In this document: one piece after another, positions 56,531 through 64,000 of the stretch
How positions within the stretch are numbered: position 1 is the first letter of the stretch
Layout of the letters: each line of letters begins with the position of its first letter
DNA from: Litoreibacter meonggei
GTDB taxonomy: Bacteria; Pseudomonadota; Alphaproteobacteria; Rhodobacterales; Rhodobacteraceae
Length of the DNA: 64,000 nt
Assembly (NCBI RefSeq): GCF_003663885.1
Contig: NZ_RCCE01000007.1
Coordinates: 54,114-118,113, forward strand
Reading direction: 5' to 3'
Translations under genes and position numbers: made by a program
The notes under the pieces: model-generated
Databases searched by the model: none
What the model saw: only the letters and a program-made list of their open reading frames with translations
Told to the model about the DNA's origin: nothing

Positions 56531-57690
56531 TAATCTAAGTCCTCAATGGTGAAGTTCAGGAATTCGTGTTCTTGCATCCGAGCAGCCGCGAGACGCAGTT
56601 GCTCAGCGCTTAGGGGTTGGGTCCGTGCGGCTTGCAGTCTTGTTCGCGCTGCAATGAGACGGACGAGTTCGGCGCGGGCGTATGTGTTTAATGCCATGGC
56701 CTCTTGCACATCGGTGGTAGAGCCAATGCGGTTGACGATATCGCGAATACGGAGTGCCGCCTGTCGGATCGCAGTCGGGGAGTTGCTGCCGTAGAAAGCG
56801 GCACCGGCACCCATCATCGACAGGTTTGAGTTTGCCAGCAGGGCAGGGTCGATTGTGCCAAGCGCTTCAATCCCGCCGATCCGCGCCAGATATTCATTGT
56901 ATTTCTGCGGAATGACGGTGACGTAGTGCTGCGTCTCGCGGAAAGGTGGGACACCGCTGTATTCGATTACGCGGCCTGGTCCCGCGTTGTAGGCCGCAAG
57001 CGCAAAGATGATGTTTCCATCGAAGCGATTGAGCTGTTGGGCGAGATAACGGGCTCCGCCCTCAACTTGCAGGTAAGGGCTGGTGCGATACTCGGGAAAG
57101 ATGCCCAAATCACCCGCTGTACCGGGCATGATCTGGGTGAGGCCGTAAGCCCCGACAGGGCTTTCGGCGCGAATGACAAACCGGCTTTCCTGCCAGATCA
57201 ACGCTTGGATCAGCGCCCGCCACTGTACGACCGAAAGGCCCGCCGCTGAGATGCCAGGATTGCCATGGGTTTCCTGCGCTACCCGGATGATGAGCTGTTC
57301 GATGTTTTCAGCAGCGTCGCCGAACAGCTGGTCGCCAGCCGGGTTGGGGTCGATGTCAGCGGTCCCGTAGACAGCCTCTACAGAGCGATCGGCATTCCCG
57401 CTGCCCCCTTCGAGGTCCGAGACCATTCCCGAAATTGCGACGCCGCCAGCTTCAAAACTGGTCTGCGCGTCCAGTATCGCATCCAGAACCCGAAGCTGTT
57501 CTTGCTCAATAGCTGTGATCTGTTCTTCGACGGTTTGGGTTTCTTCCTGCACCGCCAGATCAGTCTCGCGATCCGCTGTTTCGATGATGTCGCGCGCTGT
57601 TAGCCCAGAGTCTACAACCGGCACGCCCTGGGCGAGCGCGCTGGAAGAAACCCCGATCAGCAGAAATGCAGCGACGGTGAGCTTATTCAT
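56530..57690 (-). CDS. lytic transglycosylase with VirB5-like ends (chimera)
   Basis: 386 residues. Signal peptide and 'Q-G-V-P-V-V-D-S-G-L-T-A' as in VirB5, a coiled segment, then an SLT domain (about 155-270): catalytic Glu in 'W-Q-E-S-R-F', 'G-L-T-Q-I-M-P-G-T-A', 'A-A-Y-N-A-G-P-G-R-V'. The last 100 residues are helical and end in 'F-L-N-F-T-I-E-D-L-D', matching the end of VirB5. It looks like an SLT enzyme inserted into a VirB5 copy. Probably cuts peptidoglycan for the channel. Overlaps the lipoprotein gene by 8 nt. Confidence 0.82.
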   Translation of the reverse strand: MNKLTVAAFLLIGVSSSALAQGVPVVDSGLTARDIIETADRETDLAVQEETQTVEEQITAIEQEQLRVLDAILDAQTSFEAGGVAISGMVSDLEGGSGNADRSVEAVYGTADIDPNPAGDQLFGDAAENIEQLIIRVAQETHGNPGISAAGLSVVQWRALIQALIWQESRFVIRAESPVGAYGLTQIMPGTAGDLGIFPEYRTSPYLQVEGGARYLAQQLNRFDGNIIFALAAYNAGPGRVIEYSGVPPFRETQHYVTVIPQKYNEYLARIGGIEALGTIDPALLANSNLSMMGAGAAFYGSNSPTAIRQAALRIRDIVNRIGSTTDVQEAMALNTYARAELVRLIAARTRLQAARTQPLSAEQLRLAAARMQEHEFLNFTIEDLD

Positions 57691-57850
57691 TGGCTACGTC
57701 CTCCAAATTAGGGGCAACCAGCGCCTCGAAATTGCAGTCCATAGGCGCAGGGCCGCGTGACACGAAGCTGAAGCAATTTGCCTGTGGCTCTTGATAGTCC
57801 GCGCAACCAGCAACCACACTCAGCAGAATGAAACAGGTAAGTTTTCGCAT
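57683..57850 (-). CDS. virB7: VirB7-like lipoprotein
   Basis: 55 residues from the ATG at 57850 (TAATG overlap with the virB4 stop). Lipobox V-A-G-C (Cys about 16), then two more Cys. Size, lipidation and place right after virB4 fit VirB7, which stabilises VirB9 by a disulphide. Confidence 0.7.
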   Translation of the reverse strand: MRKLTCFILLSVVAGCADYQEPQANCFSFVSRGPAPMDCNFEALVAPNLEDVANE

Positions 57851-60225
57851 TATTTGAGCCTCCAAAAGTCTGGCCGATCCCGGTAATCGGGGCCGACGAG
57901 TTTTTCACCTGCCTCCATCCCGCCAAGGATGGTCAGGTTGTCGCCAAGAGCGCTTAGGTCTGCGTCCACGACGACCGAACCTTGGTCATCTCGAATGAGA
58001 GCCAAGCGTGAATTCGTGCCGGTGCTGAGAAGCGTATCCAGCTCTTTCTGGTAAAGATTGAGCATCTGATAGTCGGACGCATTGGCGCGGATGTTCGGAA
58101 GAAGAACCTGCGTCGGCACGGCCTCTACGATGGTCTTACCGGTGCGTGTCCGCTCAAGCTGGCTGGCGTATTGCGTCATCATCACAGCTACGGTGTTCTG
58201 TTTCCGTGCTGTCACGAGCCATTGCGAAAGCCGCTCTGCGAAATACTCGTTGTCGAGCGCCTTCCACGCCTCATCAATGATGATGATAGTGGGGCGGCGG
58301 TCTTCGATTTTCCGCTCGATCCGGCGGAACAGGTAGCTAAGAACCGCCATCCGTTCCTTGTCGCTTTCACTGTCGAGTATCCCGGTGAGATCGAACCCTA
58401 CCAAGTTGCCATCGAGCGAGAACGTGTCTTCGAGGCTATGGCCGAAAATCCAGCCGAACCGACCTTTCTCCGCCCATTCAAGGACGCGCTGGTTCAGGTC
58501 GCCGTCATCGTCCATCGACATGAAGAGAGAGGCGAAGTTCTGCCAATCCCGCAAGCCTGGGTCGGTCGCCTGCGCATTCTGACGGACGCATTCCATGATG
58601 CGGTTAGTCTGAGCAGGCGTCAGCGGCTTGTCTTCGCGGTATAGCAGGGAGCCGAACCAGTCTGATAGCCACGCGACACCGCGTTTGTCCACTTCGGTCC
58701 AAAGCGGATTAAGACCCGTGGGCATACCGCCCTGGATCGTCGTGTAGCGGCCCCCATTGGCCCGCACGGCCATTTCCATGCCCTGCCGGTAGTCGAAGAC
58801 GAACACGCGCGCACCGGCTCGCACGGCTTGTGTCATGAGGAAGGCCGAGAAGACCGACTTGCCCGAGCCAGGACGGCCCATGATCAGCGTGTGACCACTG
58901 GTAGGTTCTTTTTCAGGCGAACCGGCCTCGTGGTAGGAAAAGCGATAGGCGCTCTTTTCCGGCGTCGGGAAGATCGAGATAACTTTGCCCCACGGCACTT
59001 CGGCGCCAGCCTTGCCAAGCTGGGTCCGGTGGAAAGCAGCGAAGTCGGCAAAGTTGCGGTTGGTGACGGTGCTGGCACGCAGCCGCTTAGGCTGGTTGCC
59101 GGGGTGCTGACTGAAATAGTGGGTGTTCGCGCCAAAGCTGTCACTTACCATCGTCACGCCTTCGGACGCAGCTGCGTTGACGATTTCAGCGCCCAGGCTT
59201 TCGAGCTCTTCGCGGGTCTCAGAAAAAACCGTCACGACCATGTGGTGATCGCCCATGCTGGCTCGCTTGGCTTCCAGATCATCGGCAAGTAGCAGAAGAT
59301 TTTCCCGCAGCGAGACCGCGGCATCATCGGCGGCTTGCATCTGCTTCACCTGCCGCTTAATCCGCGAAATGGTCATGTTGGTGTTCACCGGTGTGAACGA
59401 GTGTGTGACGATCATATCGACGGGCAAGTTGAGCTGGTCGAACATCACGCAGTTCGTTTGTTCAGAGTAGTCCTTGATGCTGTAGCTTTTGCCAAAGCGG
59501 CGGCCAGCAACGCCCTCGCTAAGTTCAAAATGATCGCCGAAAAAAGTGGCGCGGGTGTTGGAGGCAGAGGATGCCAGAAATCCAAATTTCGATGTGTGGT
59601 AGAGCGGAAGTTCCTGCCCGGTGTTCAGAGCACCAAGAAACCCGACCAGTTCGCCTTTTTCGGCGGACAGAACAGACGGTTTCAAATGCCCGAGGCCGGA
59701 CAGGAATATGCCGACCGCTTCATTAAGGCGGCGCATCCGTTTGTCAGTTTCCTCACGCAAGCGCTCTGGGGACGGTCGCCGCATAAACGTCATGAAGCTC
59801 TTGGAGGGGGGGCGATGTATGACGGTAAGCGTGAGCGTCTTGTCACGCAGCCCGCCATTTGCCAGCTTGTTGCGCCAATTCTGATCGACCATCGCGGCGA
59901 AACTATCGCCTTCGATGGGTTCGATATCAGCGCTGATCCCTTTCGATACCTTGTGGACGTAGTAACTGAATTCTTCTCCCAATTGTGCAACAATCCGGGC
60001 GAAGCTCGCCCGAATGCCGTCAAGATAATCGTCATCGGTTGTGTAGCTATTGATCCCCGTGATGCGGATGCACTGAAACAACTCGTTAACCCGCGTGCGC
60101 GCGGTGCGATCATCAACGAGGCTCACATACGGAAGCATGTGCGCTAGTTGCTTTTCGTGCTGAAACCACTTTGGCATCAGCGTGCGTTCATCCAGCTCAT
60201 CACGGGGCATAGCTATCTCCGCCAT
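57850..60225 (-). CDS. virB4: T4SS ATPase VirB4
   Basis: 791 residues. N-terminal CagE/VirB4 domain, then ATPase domain with Walker A 'G-R-P-G-S-G-K-S' (about 445-452) and Walker B 'I-I-I-I-D-E-A-W' (about 640). Drives pilus assembly and substrate transfer. Start at 60225 overlaps virB3 by 26 nt; an internal ATG at 60210 is possible. Confidence 0.94.
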   Translation of the reverse strand: MAEIAMPRDELDERTLMPKWFQHEKQLAHMLPYVSLVDDRTARTRVNELFQCIRITGINSYTTDDDYLDGIRASFARIVAQLGEEFSYYVHKVSKGISADIEPIEGDSFAAMVDQNWRNKLANGGLRDKTLTLTVIHRPPSKSFMTFMRRPSPERLREETDKRMRRLNEAVGIFLSGLGHLKPSVLSAEKGELVGFLGALNTGQELPLYHTSKFGFLASSASNTRATFFGDHFELSEGVAGRRFGKSYSIKDYSEQTNCVMFDQLNLPVDMIVTHSFTPVNTNMTISRIKRQVKQMQAADDAAVSLRENLLLLADDLEAKRASMGDHHMVVTVFSETREELESLGAEIVNAAASEGVTMVSDSFGANTHYFSQHPGNQPKRLRASTVTNRNFADFAAFHRTQLGKAGAEVPWGKVISIFPTPEKSAYRFSYHEAGSPEKEPTSGHTLIMGRPGSGKSVFSAFLMTQAVRAGARVFVFDYRQGMEMAVRANGGRYTTIQGGMPTGLNPLWTEVDKRGVAWLSDWFGSLLYREDKPLTPAQTNRIMECVRQNAQATDPGLRDWQNFASLFMSMDDDGDLNQRVLEWAEKGRFGWIFGHSLEDTFSLDGNLVGFDLTGILDSESDKERMAVLSYLFRRIERKIEDRRPTIIIIDEAWKALDNEYFAERLSQWLVTARKQNTVAVMMTQYASQLERTRTGKTIVEAVPTQVLLPNIRANASDYQMLNLYQKELDTLLSTGTNSRLALIRDDQGSVVVDADLSALGDNLTILGGMEAGEKLVGPDYRDRPDFWRLK

Positions 60226-60478
60226 GGATTTTCCTGTTTCTGGTGGGCGGCGTTTCTTGAAGACTGGTCATCGCAACGTCGATGAACCGAGGGTCCCAAT
60301 CCGCCGCCTTCCAAAGGAGCGGATACAGAACCACCGCTATGCCAAGCACGAGGAAGCTCTGTATCCAGACGAAAAGCAGCACGGTCCCGAACAGCCAAAC
60401 AACGGCATACATGATCGGCAAACCGAATAACTTCGGAGGGCGCACGAGGCCAAGGAACAAAGGTGATCTTTCAGCCAC
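60200..60478 (-). CDS. virB3: T4SS protein VirB3
   Basis: 92 residues with 'L-F-L-G-L-V-R-P-P-K-L-F-G-L-P' and two membrane helices, the usual VirB3 form. Inner-membrane partner of VirB4. Confidence 0.9.
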   Translation of the reverse strand: MAERSPLFLGLVRPPKLFGLPIMYAVVWLFGTVLLFVWIQSFLVLGIAVVLYPLLWKAADWDPRFIDVAMTSLQETPPTRNRKIHGGDSYAP

Positions 60479-60489
60479 GGCGCACTCTC

Positions 60490-60774
60490 CTAAGCGAAGA
60501 CTGCTGCAACGATCGTCGGCGCAGCGGCGACACCTGCAATGCCCACCAGAACCCAGAGGGCTTGGCGCAGGTCGATGATGTTGAAGAACCAGCTCAGGAA
60601 AACGCCAATGACCGCCAGCGTGGCGATCACGACACCAAGAGGGCCGGTCAAGGCATCAACGATGCCCTGCAAGAGGTTTTGGATAGGGGACAGGTCAATA
60701 GATTGTGCCATCGCCGGTTCGGCCATAACGACGAAGACCGTGAGAACGGTCATCAGTAGTGGTAGCGGCCTCAT
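60490..60774 (-). CDS. virB2: T4SS major pilin VirB2
   Basis: 94 residues. Long signal peptide ending A-M-A-Q, then two hydrophobic helices separated by a polar loop (F-F-N-I-I-D-L-R-Q), as in VirB2/TrbC pilins. Starts inside the virB1 stop (ATGA). Confidence 0.9.
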   Translation of the reverse strand: MRPLPLLMTVLTVFVVMAEPAMAQSIDLSPIQNLLQGIVDALTGPLGVVIATLAVIGVFLSWFFNIIDLRQALWVLVGIAGVAAAPTIVAAVFA

Positions 60775-61571
60775 GAGTTTTCTCCTTCTAGCCTGTTGAA
60801 CACGGCCAGCACGCGCTGAACGTGGTCTTGCGTTTCACGGTAAGGCGGAATGCCCCCGTATTGCCTGACGGCATCGGGACCGGCGTTGTAGGCAGCCAGA
60901 GCGATCCGCGCGTCACCAAAGGTCTCAAGCTGTGCGACTAGGTATCGCGCGGAGCCGTCAAGATTTGCCCGCCAGTCAAAGGGATCGACGCCAAGGTCTT
61001 CGGCGGTTCCCGGCATGAGCTGACCAAGGCCAATCGCGCCGACATGCGAACGGGCGTTCACGTTGTAGGCGCTTTCGATTTCGATGTTTGAGCGGAACAG
61101 CAACCGCCATTCCGTCACAGTGAGACCAGCCGCACGCAAGCCTCGATGGCTTCCATACCGCAAGGCGATGTCATCAATCGCAGCAAGGATTTCCGGGCGA
61201 GGGACGGCGACGCGAGGGGCAACGGCAGCAACCCGGAACGATCCGTCTTCTGTCGCAGTTGCGTCCGCACCATCCGCAGCGGCGTCGCCGTCGCCAAAGA
61301 TGCTCAAGGGCGCGTTTGCGTCACCTTGCCCAACACCGTCATTGTAATTTCGTGCGAAGCGGTCTTGAGGTTGCGATGGCGTCAGAGAGCCATCGGATTC
61401 CATCGTAAAGACCATTTGAGCTGATGCGACGTGAGGCGCAATCAGCAGTAAGAAGGCGCTAGCTGTTGCTGTCGCCGTCTTCTTCTTGAGATAGCGTAAA
61501 GGTCCAGCGCTGACCTTCCAATACGGGGAATGCGATAACAGTGAAGCCGAGGTCGATGAGGAACGAGACAA
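60771..61571 (-). CDS. virB1: lytic transglycosylase VirB1
   Basis: About 266 residues. SLT domain with catalytic Glu in 'N-I-E-I-E-S-A-Y-N', 'G-L-G-Q-L-M-P-G-T-A' and 'A-A-Y-N-A-G-P-D-A-V'. A signal peptide (K-K-K, hydrophobic A-F-L-L-L-I-A, A-S-A-Q) is clear, but no ATG or GTG lies just before it; the nearest standard start is TTG at 61571, which gives an unusually long n-region, and CTG codons lie closer. It overlaps the upstream gene by up to 113 nt. Opens the channel path through peptidoglycan. Confidence 0.8.
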   Translation of the reverse strand: MSRSSSTSASLLSHSPYWKVSAGPLRYLKKKTATATASAFLLLIAPHVASAQMVFTMESDGSLTPSQPQDRFARNYNDGVGQGDANAPLSIFGDGDAAADGADATATEDGSFRVAAVAPRVAVPRPEILAAIDDIALRYGSHRGLRAAGLTVTEWRLLFRSNIEIESAYNVNARSHVGAIGLGQLMPGTAEDLGVDPFDWRANLDGSARYLVAQLETFGDARIALAAYNAGPDAVRQYGGIPPYRETQDHVQRVLAVFNRLEGENS

Positions 61572-61875
61572 GCCCCGTGACGGTCTTGAACTTCCTGACT
61601 TTAATGTAGTCGCCACCACGACGGGCGCGCGCTGTGACAAGCTGTTTCTCAACACCGTCATCATTGACGGCCCTGAGAATCCAGACGCCATGCCATACCG
61701 AATTCTTTCGGGACGCATCTTCCTTGCAGACGACTTCGACGTGATATCCGGACTCAATGAGGTCCCGGAAACCGGCTTCTGTAACCACATTAGGCGCTTC
61801 TTTTTCTAGGTCCATGTCCACGGTTGCGCTCTTTCTGTCTTTGGGCGCACCGAGGCTATTGCTTCGATGAGCCAT
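61459..61875 (-). CDS. first gene of the virB operon, unknown
   Basis: 138 residues, soluble, alpha/beta ('F-R-D-L-I-E-S-G-Y-H-V-E-V-V', 'V-T-G-L-V-S-F-L-I-D-L-G-F-T-V-I-A-F'), acidic tail. Its 3' end runs into virB1. Its ATG is only 5 nt from an AATAATNNGGT motif, which leaves little room for a leader. Could be a regulator of the operon; no family recognised. Confidence 0.6.
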   Translation of the reverse strand: MAHRSNSLGAPKDRKSATVDMDLEKEAPNVVTEAGFRDLIESGYHVEVVCKEDASRKNSVWHGVWILRAVNDDGVEKQLVTARARRGGDYIKVRKFKTVTGLVSFLIDLGFTVIAFPVLEGQRWTFTLSQEEDGDSNS

Positions 61876-61881
61876 AGTTAC

Positions 61882-61896
61882 AATAATGCGGTTATG
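61882..61896 (+). promoter_or_regulatory. AATAATNNGGT motif at the head of the virB operon
   Basis: AATAATGCGGTTATG, identical to the 10596 copy for the first 11 bases. Located between the divergent virB operon and the secreted-protein gene at 61994. Confidence 0.45.
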
Positions 61897-61993
61897 TGCG
61901 CAAGATACTGTTTTGTACCCTGAATGTGCTTTAACCCGCGCACAGTATTACGCACGCAGATGCAGATTCCTCAAGTATTCAAGGAACATGAAG

Positions 61994-62281
61994 ATGATCA
62001 AAAGTGTATGCCGCGACTCCCTCGCTCCCGTATTTTTGTTGGTTTTGCTTGCCGGGCAGGCACACGGTCAAACCTGCTACTCGCCGGAGAGACCATTTGT
62101 GCCAAGCGATCCGCAAGATGTTCAGGAGTATCGAGATTTGATTGGCCGCGACTTCGAGACCTACATTGCGGACATTCAAAGTTACTTCAGATGTCTTGAA
62201 GAAGAACGGGCGCGAGCGTTCGAAGAAGCCCGCGAAGTGAGCCAAGAGTATGGCCGGTTCTTGGAAATCACCAGCGAATGA
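61994..62281 (+). CDS. small secreted protein divergent from the virB operon
   Basis: 95 residues from the ATG at 61994 (AAGGAA 8 nt upstream; ATG 61988 is an alternative). Signal peptide ending A-H-G-Q, then 'T-C-Y-S-P-E-R-P-F-V-P' and a helical acidic part with a second Cys. Shares general layout with the 51317 product. Likely a transfer accessory; unknown. Confidence 0.6.
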   Translation: MIKSVCRDSLAPVFLLVLLAGQAHGQTCYSPERPFVPSDPQDVQEYRDLIGRDFETYIADIQSYFRCLEEERARAFEEAREVSQEYGRFLEITSE

Positions 62282-62299
62282 AAGGGGCGTCCGACGCAC

Positions 62300-63915
62300 T
62301 ACTCACCTGTTGCAACCAAGTAGAAATGTCACCGGCTGCGCAAAGTAGAAATGTCTTGTAAACGCCAACCTGAAATGTCAGCGATTGCGCAAAGCAGAAG
62401 TGTCACCAAGGGCGCCAACGGTAGCGCAGCCTGACAGAGTGTAGACCTCACACATCGGAGGTCTGGCTGGCTGCGCGGGCTTCACGGTCCGCGCGTTTTT
62501 GGGCGTAATACGCGTCCATCTTCGAAGGGCGTCCGGGTGAACGGCGTCCTGTCTTCTTATACCCGTTCTTGGCGCTCACAGGTTTGACCTTCACCGTCAG
62601 AGAGGCTTTGTCCTGTTCGTCTTTGATGTGGGCCAGCACAGCACCGAGACGTTTGTTCTCTGTGATCGCGGCATGCGTTATCCTGCGCTCTGGGTTCAGG
62701 ATCATATGGGGCAGGGCAACGCCTTTGGCGCGAACTTGAATGCGTCCGTCTGCCATCTCGTAGACATCGATGTATTTACCGACGAGGCCGCGCGTCAGAT
62801 CGTTGACCTCAAGCTTGATGCGTTTGCGATCATACTTGAGCGTCAGATCCTTCGTGACATAGCGTTTGTCGCGCAGGCAGAACACCTCCGCTAGGCGTTC
62901 AGGTTCGATGTTCAGAGCGCGATGCAGGTTGTCGGGCTTGGCAGGAGCCTTTGCAAACTTGGTGTTGAAGCGCTTCATGAACCCCGACAGGAATGCGTTG
63001 CCGTCATCCATGTTCGAAACGCCGGCGAGGCGTAGCTCTTTCACCAACCGATCCTGCAACGTGCGATTTGCACGCTCGACACGACCTTTGGCTTGGCTGC
63101 TGTTTGCACATAGAATTTCTACGTTTAGCTCTGCCAGGGCACGCCCAAATTGGGTCATTCCGGTCATGTGTTCATTGGGCTTTGCCACGCGGAAGACCGA
63201 GTGCTTGTCGCTGTAAAAGGCGACCGGCCGGCCATGTTTGAGCAAGTAGCGTTCCAACGCGCCGAAGTAGCTGAAGGTGCTTTCCGATTGCACAAACTGA
63301 AGTTCCATCAACATGCTGGTTGCATCGTCAATGAAAACGAGAAGGGTGCAGGGATCTGCCCGATCCTCGAACCAGCGATGGTCAGACCCGTCGATCTGGA
63401 TCAACTCGCCGTAACATTCCCGGCGCAATCGAGGTTGGTGGAACGTGCGCCGTTGTTTGCGCGACAGCCAGATACCATCTTCCTGCATCCACTTGCGCAG
63501 CGTCTCTCGTGAGACTTTGAAGCCGTGATGTTCCACTAACATCTCAGCAGCGAGCGTCGGGCCAAAATCCGCATAGTTCTCTTTGACTATCGCCAACGCA
63601 AAGTCGCGCTTTGCCTTATGAATCTTGTTGTTTGGGGTCTTGCCGCGCGCACGGTGACGGATCGCTGGCGCGCCGTCAGTTCGATATCGCTTCAGCAGTC
63701 TGAACATCTGGCGCTTCGTCACATCCAGCATGTTGGCGCCGTTCTCAACGCTCAGCCGGCCATCATCAACCTGCGCCAAAACCTCTATGCGATTTAACTC
63801 GCGCTCGCTCATCATCACCCATCCCATGTCCAATCTCCCGTTGCTCACTTGAACAAGAGAGTGACATTCCTGAATTGCACAGGGGTGACATTATCGCTTT
63901 GCTGCTGTGAACTCA
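62300..63915 (-). mobile_element. insertion sequence with DDE transposase (ISNCY-like)
   Basis: The transposase gene is flanked by short repeated boxes. Left side: GAAATGTCACC (62323-62333), AAGTAGAAATGTC (62343-62357), GAAATGTCAG (62373-62382), GCAGAAGTGTCACC (62395-62408). Right side, inverted: GAGTGACATTCC (63859-63870) and GGGGTGACATTATCGC (63884-63899). These look like multiple transposase sites at both ends. The exact ends and target duplication could not be fixed. Confidence 0.65.
62448..63827 (-). CDS. ISNCY/integrase-core transposase
   Basis: 459 residues from the ATG at 63827 (GGGAG 7 nt upstream; GTG at 63848 also in frame). HTH region with 'N-M-L-D-V-T-K-R-Q-M-F-R-L-L-K-R-Y', then an rve integrase core: Asp in 'I-Q-I-D-G-S-D-H', Asp in 'F-I-D-D-A-T-S', Glu in 'K-G-R-V-E-R-A-N-R-T-L'. 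C-terminal tail Lys/Arg-rich. Complete and apparently intact. It borders the T4SS cluster. Confidence 0.9.
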   Translation of the reverse strand: MGWVMMSERELNRIEVLAQVDDGRLSVENGANMLDVTKRQMFRLLKRYRTDGAPAIRHRARGKTPNNKIHKAKRDFALAIVKENYADFGPTLAAEMLVEHHGFKVSRETLRKWMQEDGIWLSRKQRRTFHQPRLRRECYGELIQIDGSDHRWFEDRADPCTLLVFIDDATSMLMELQFVQSESTFSYFGALERYLLKHGRPVAFYSDKHSVFRVAKPNEHMTGMTQFGRALAELNVEILCANSSQAKGRVERANRTLQDRLVKELRLAGVSNMDDGNAFLSGFMKRFNTKFAKAPAKPDNLHRALNIEPERLAEVFCLRDKRYVTKDLTLKYDRKRIKLEVNDLTRGLVGKYIDVYEMADGRIQVRAKGVALPHMILNPERRITHAAITENKRLGAVLAHIKDEQDKASLTVKVKPVSAKNGYKKTGRRSPGRPSKMDAYYAQKRADREARAASQTSDV

Positions 63916-64000
63916 CGCTGAAGCGCAGTTCCTGATTTAACCTTTTACTCCAATCGGTTCCGTAACTCCATCAGTTCGCTTTCAAACACCTCTAAGGGTG

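Noticed and set aside
1..64000. tRNA, rRNA and tmRNA genes
   Set aside because: None recognised by eye; an automated covariance search was not possible here.

Overview
The window reads as an alphaproteobacterium of the marine Rhodobacteraceae (Roseobacter group), most likely a conjugative plasmid or plasmid-derived element. The case rests on a solitary RepC-type replication initiator, a complete VirB/VirD type IV secretion set, a VirD2-like relaxase with a T-DNA-border-like nick site, TRAP and phosphonate transporters, and AGGAGG-type ribosome sites in GC-rich DNA. No rRNA, tRNA or CRISPR array was seen.

Layout. 1-0.95 kb: end of a phosphonate ABC transporter (phnC-phnE). 0.98-10.5 kb: metal and envelope stress island. 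It holds two L,D-transpeptidases, two CDF-type transporters, a lipoprotein signal peptidase, a TRAP permease pair without its binding protein, a CmtR-like ArsR repressor, a ZntA/CadA-type P1B ATPase and a small lipoprotein. Three of these genes have MerR-type promoters (TTGAAC, 19-nt spacer, TA-rich -10), yet no merR gene is visible. 10.6-13.5 kb: a TrbM-like secreted protein, three degenerate tandem units, and repC. 13.7-24.5 kb: defence island with a DUF3800 protein, a three-gene ABC-3C operon, an XRE/ImmA-IrrE pair, a short type II CBASS operon (CD-NTase, E2-like protein, patatin effector) and an endonuclease/exonuclease/phosphatase protein.

24.5-41.5 kb: accessory region facing the predicted oriT. 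It carries a ParB-like protein, DUF736 and DUF3768 proteins, a TSCPD protein, a SRAP protease, ArdC antirestriction, a DUF3644/HEPN protein and many small unknowns. Several of these genes follow long hairpin-rich leaders that recur in related copies. Embedded here is a small metabolic cassette: a RibB-like protein, a DegT aminotransferase and a LysE exporter. A Rhodobacteraceae-type interspersed palindromic repeat occurs four times between 18.8 and 38.7 kb.

41.6-49.9 kb: DNA processing module. A ParA/VirC1-like ATPase and its partner face a remarkable array of 52 contiguous 7-bp units (42931-43294). Next come the predicted oriT, MobC/VirD1, a VirD2-like relaxase and VirD4. 50.2-62.3 kb: a minus-strand operon encoding VirB1-VirB11, whose genes overlap or almost touch, with a second transglycosylase that looks like a VirB5/SLT chimera. 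62.3-63.9 kb: an insertion sequence with a DDE transposase.

The most unusual signals are the in-phase heptad array beside parA and oriT, the families of conserved leaders, an AATAATNNGGTATTG-like motif shared by transfer-related promoters, and the RibB-like/DegT/LysE cassette.
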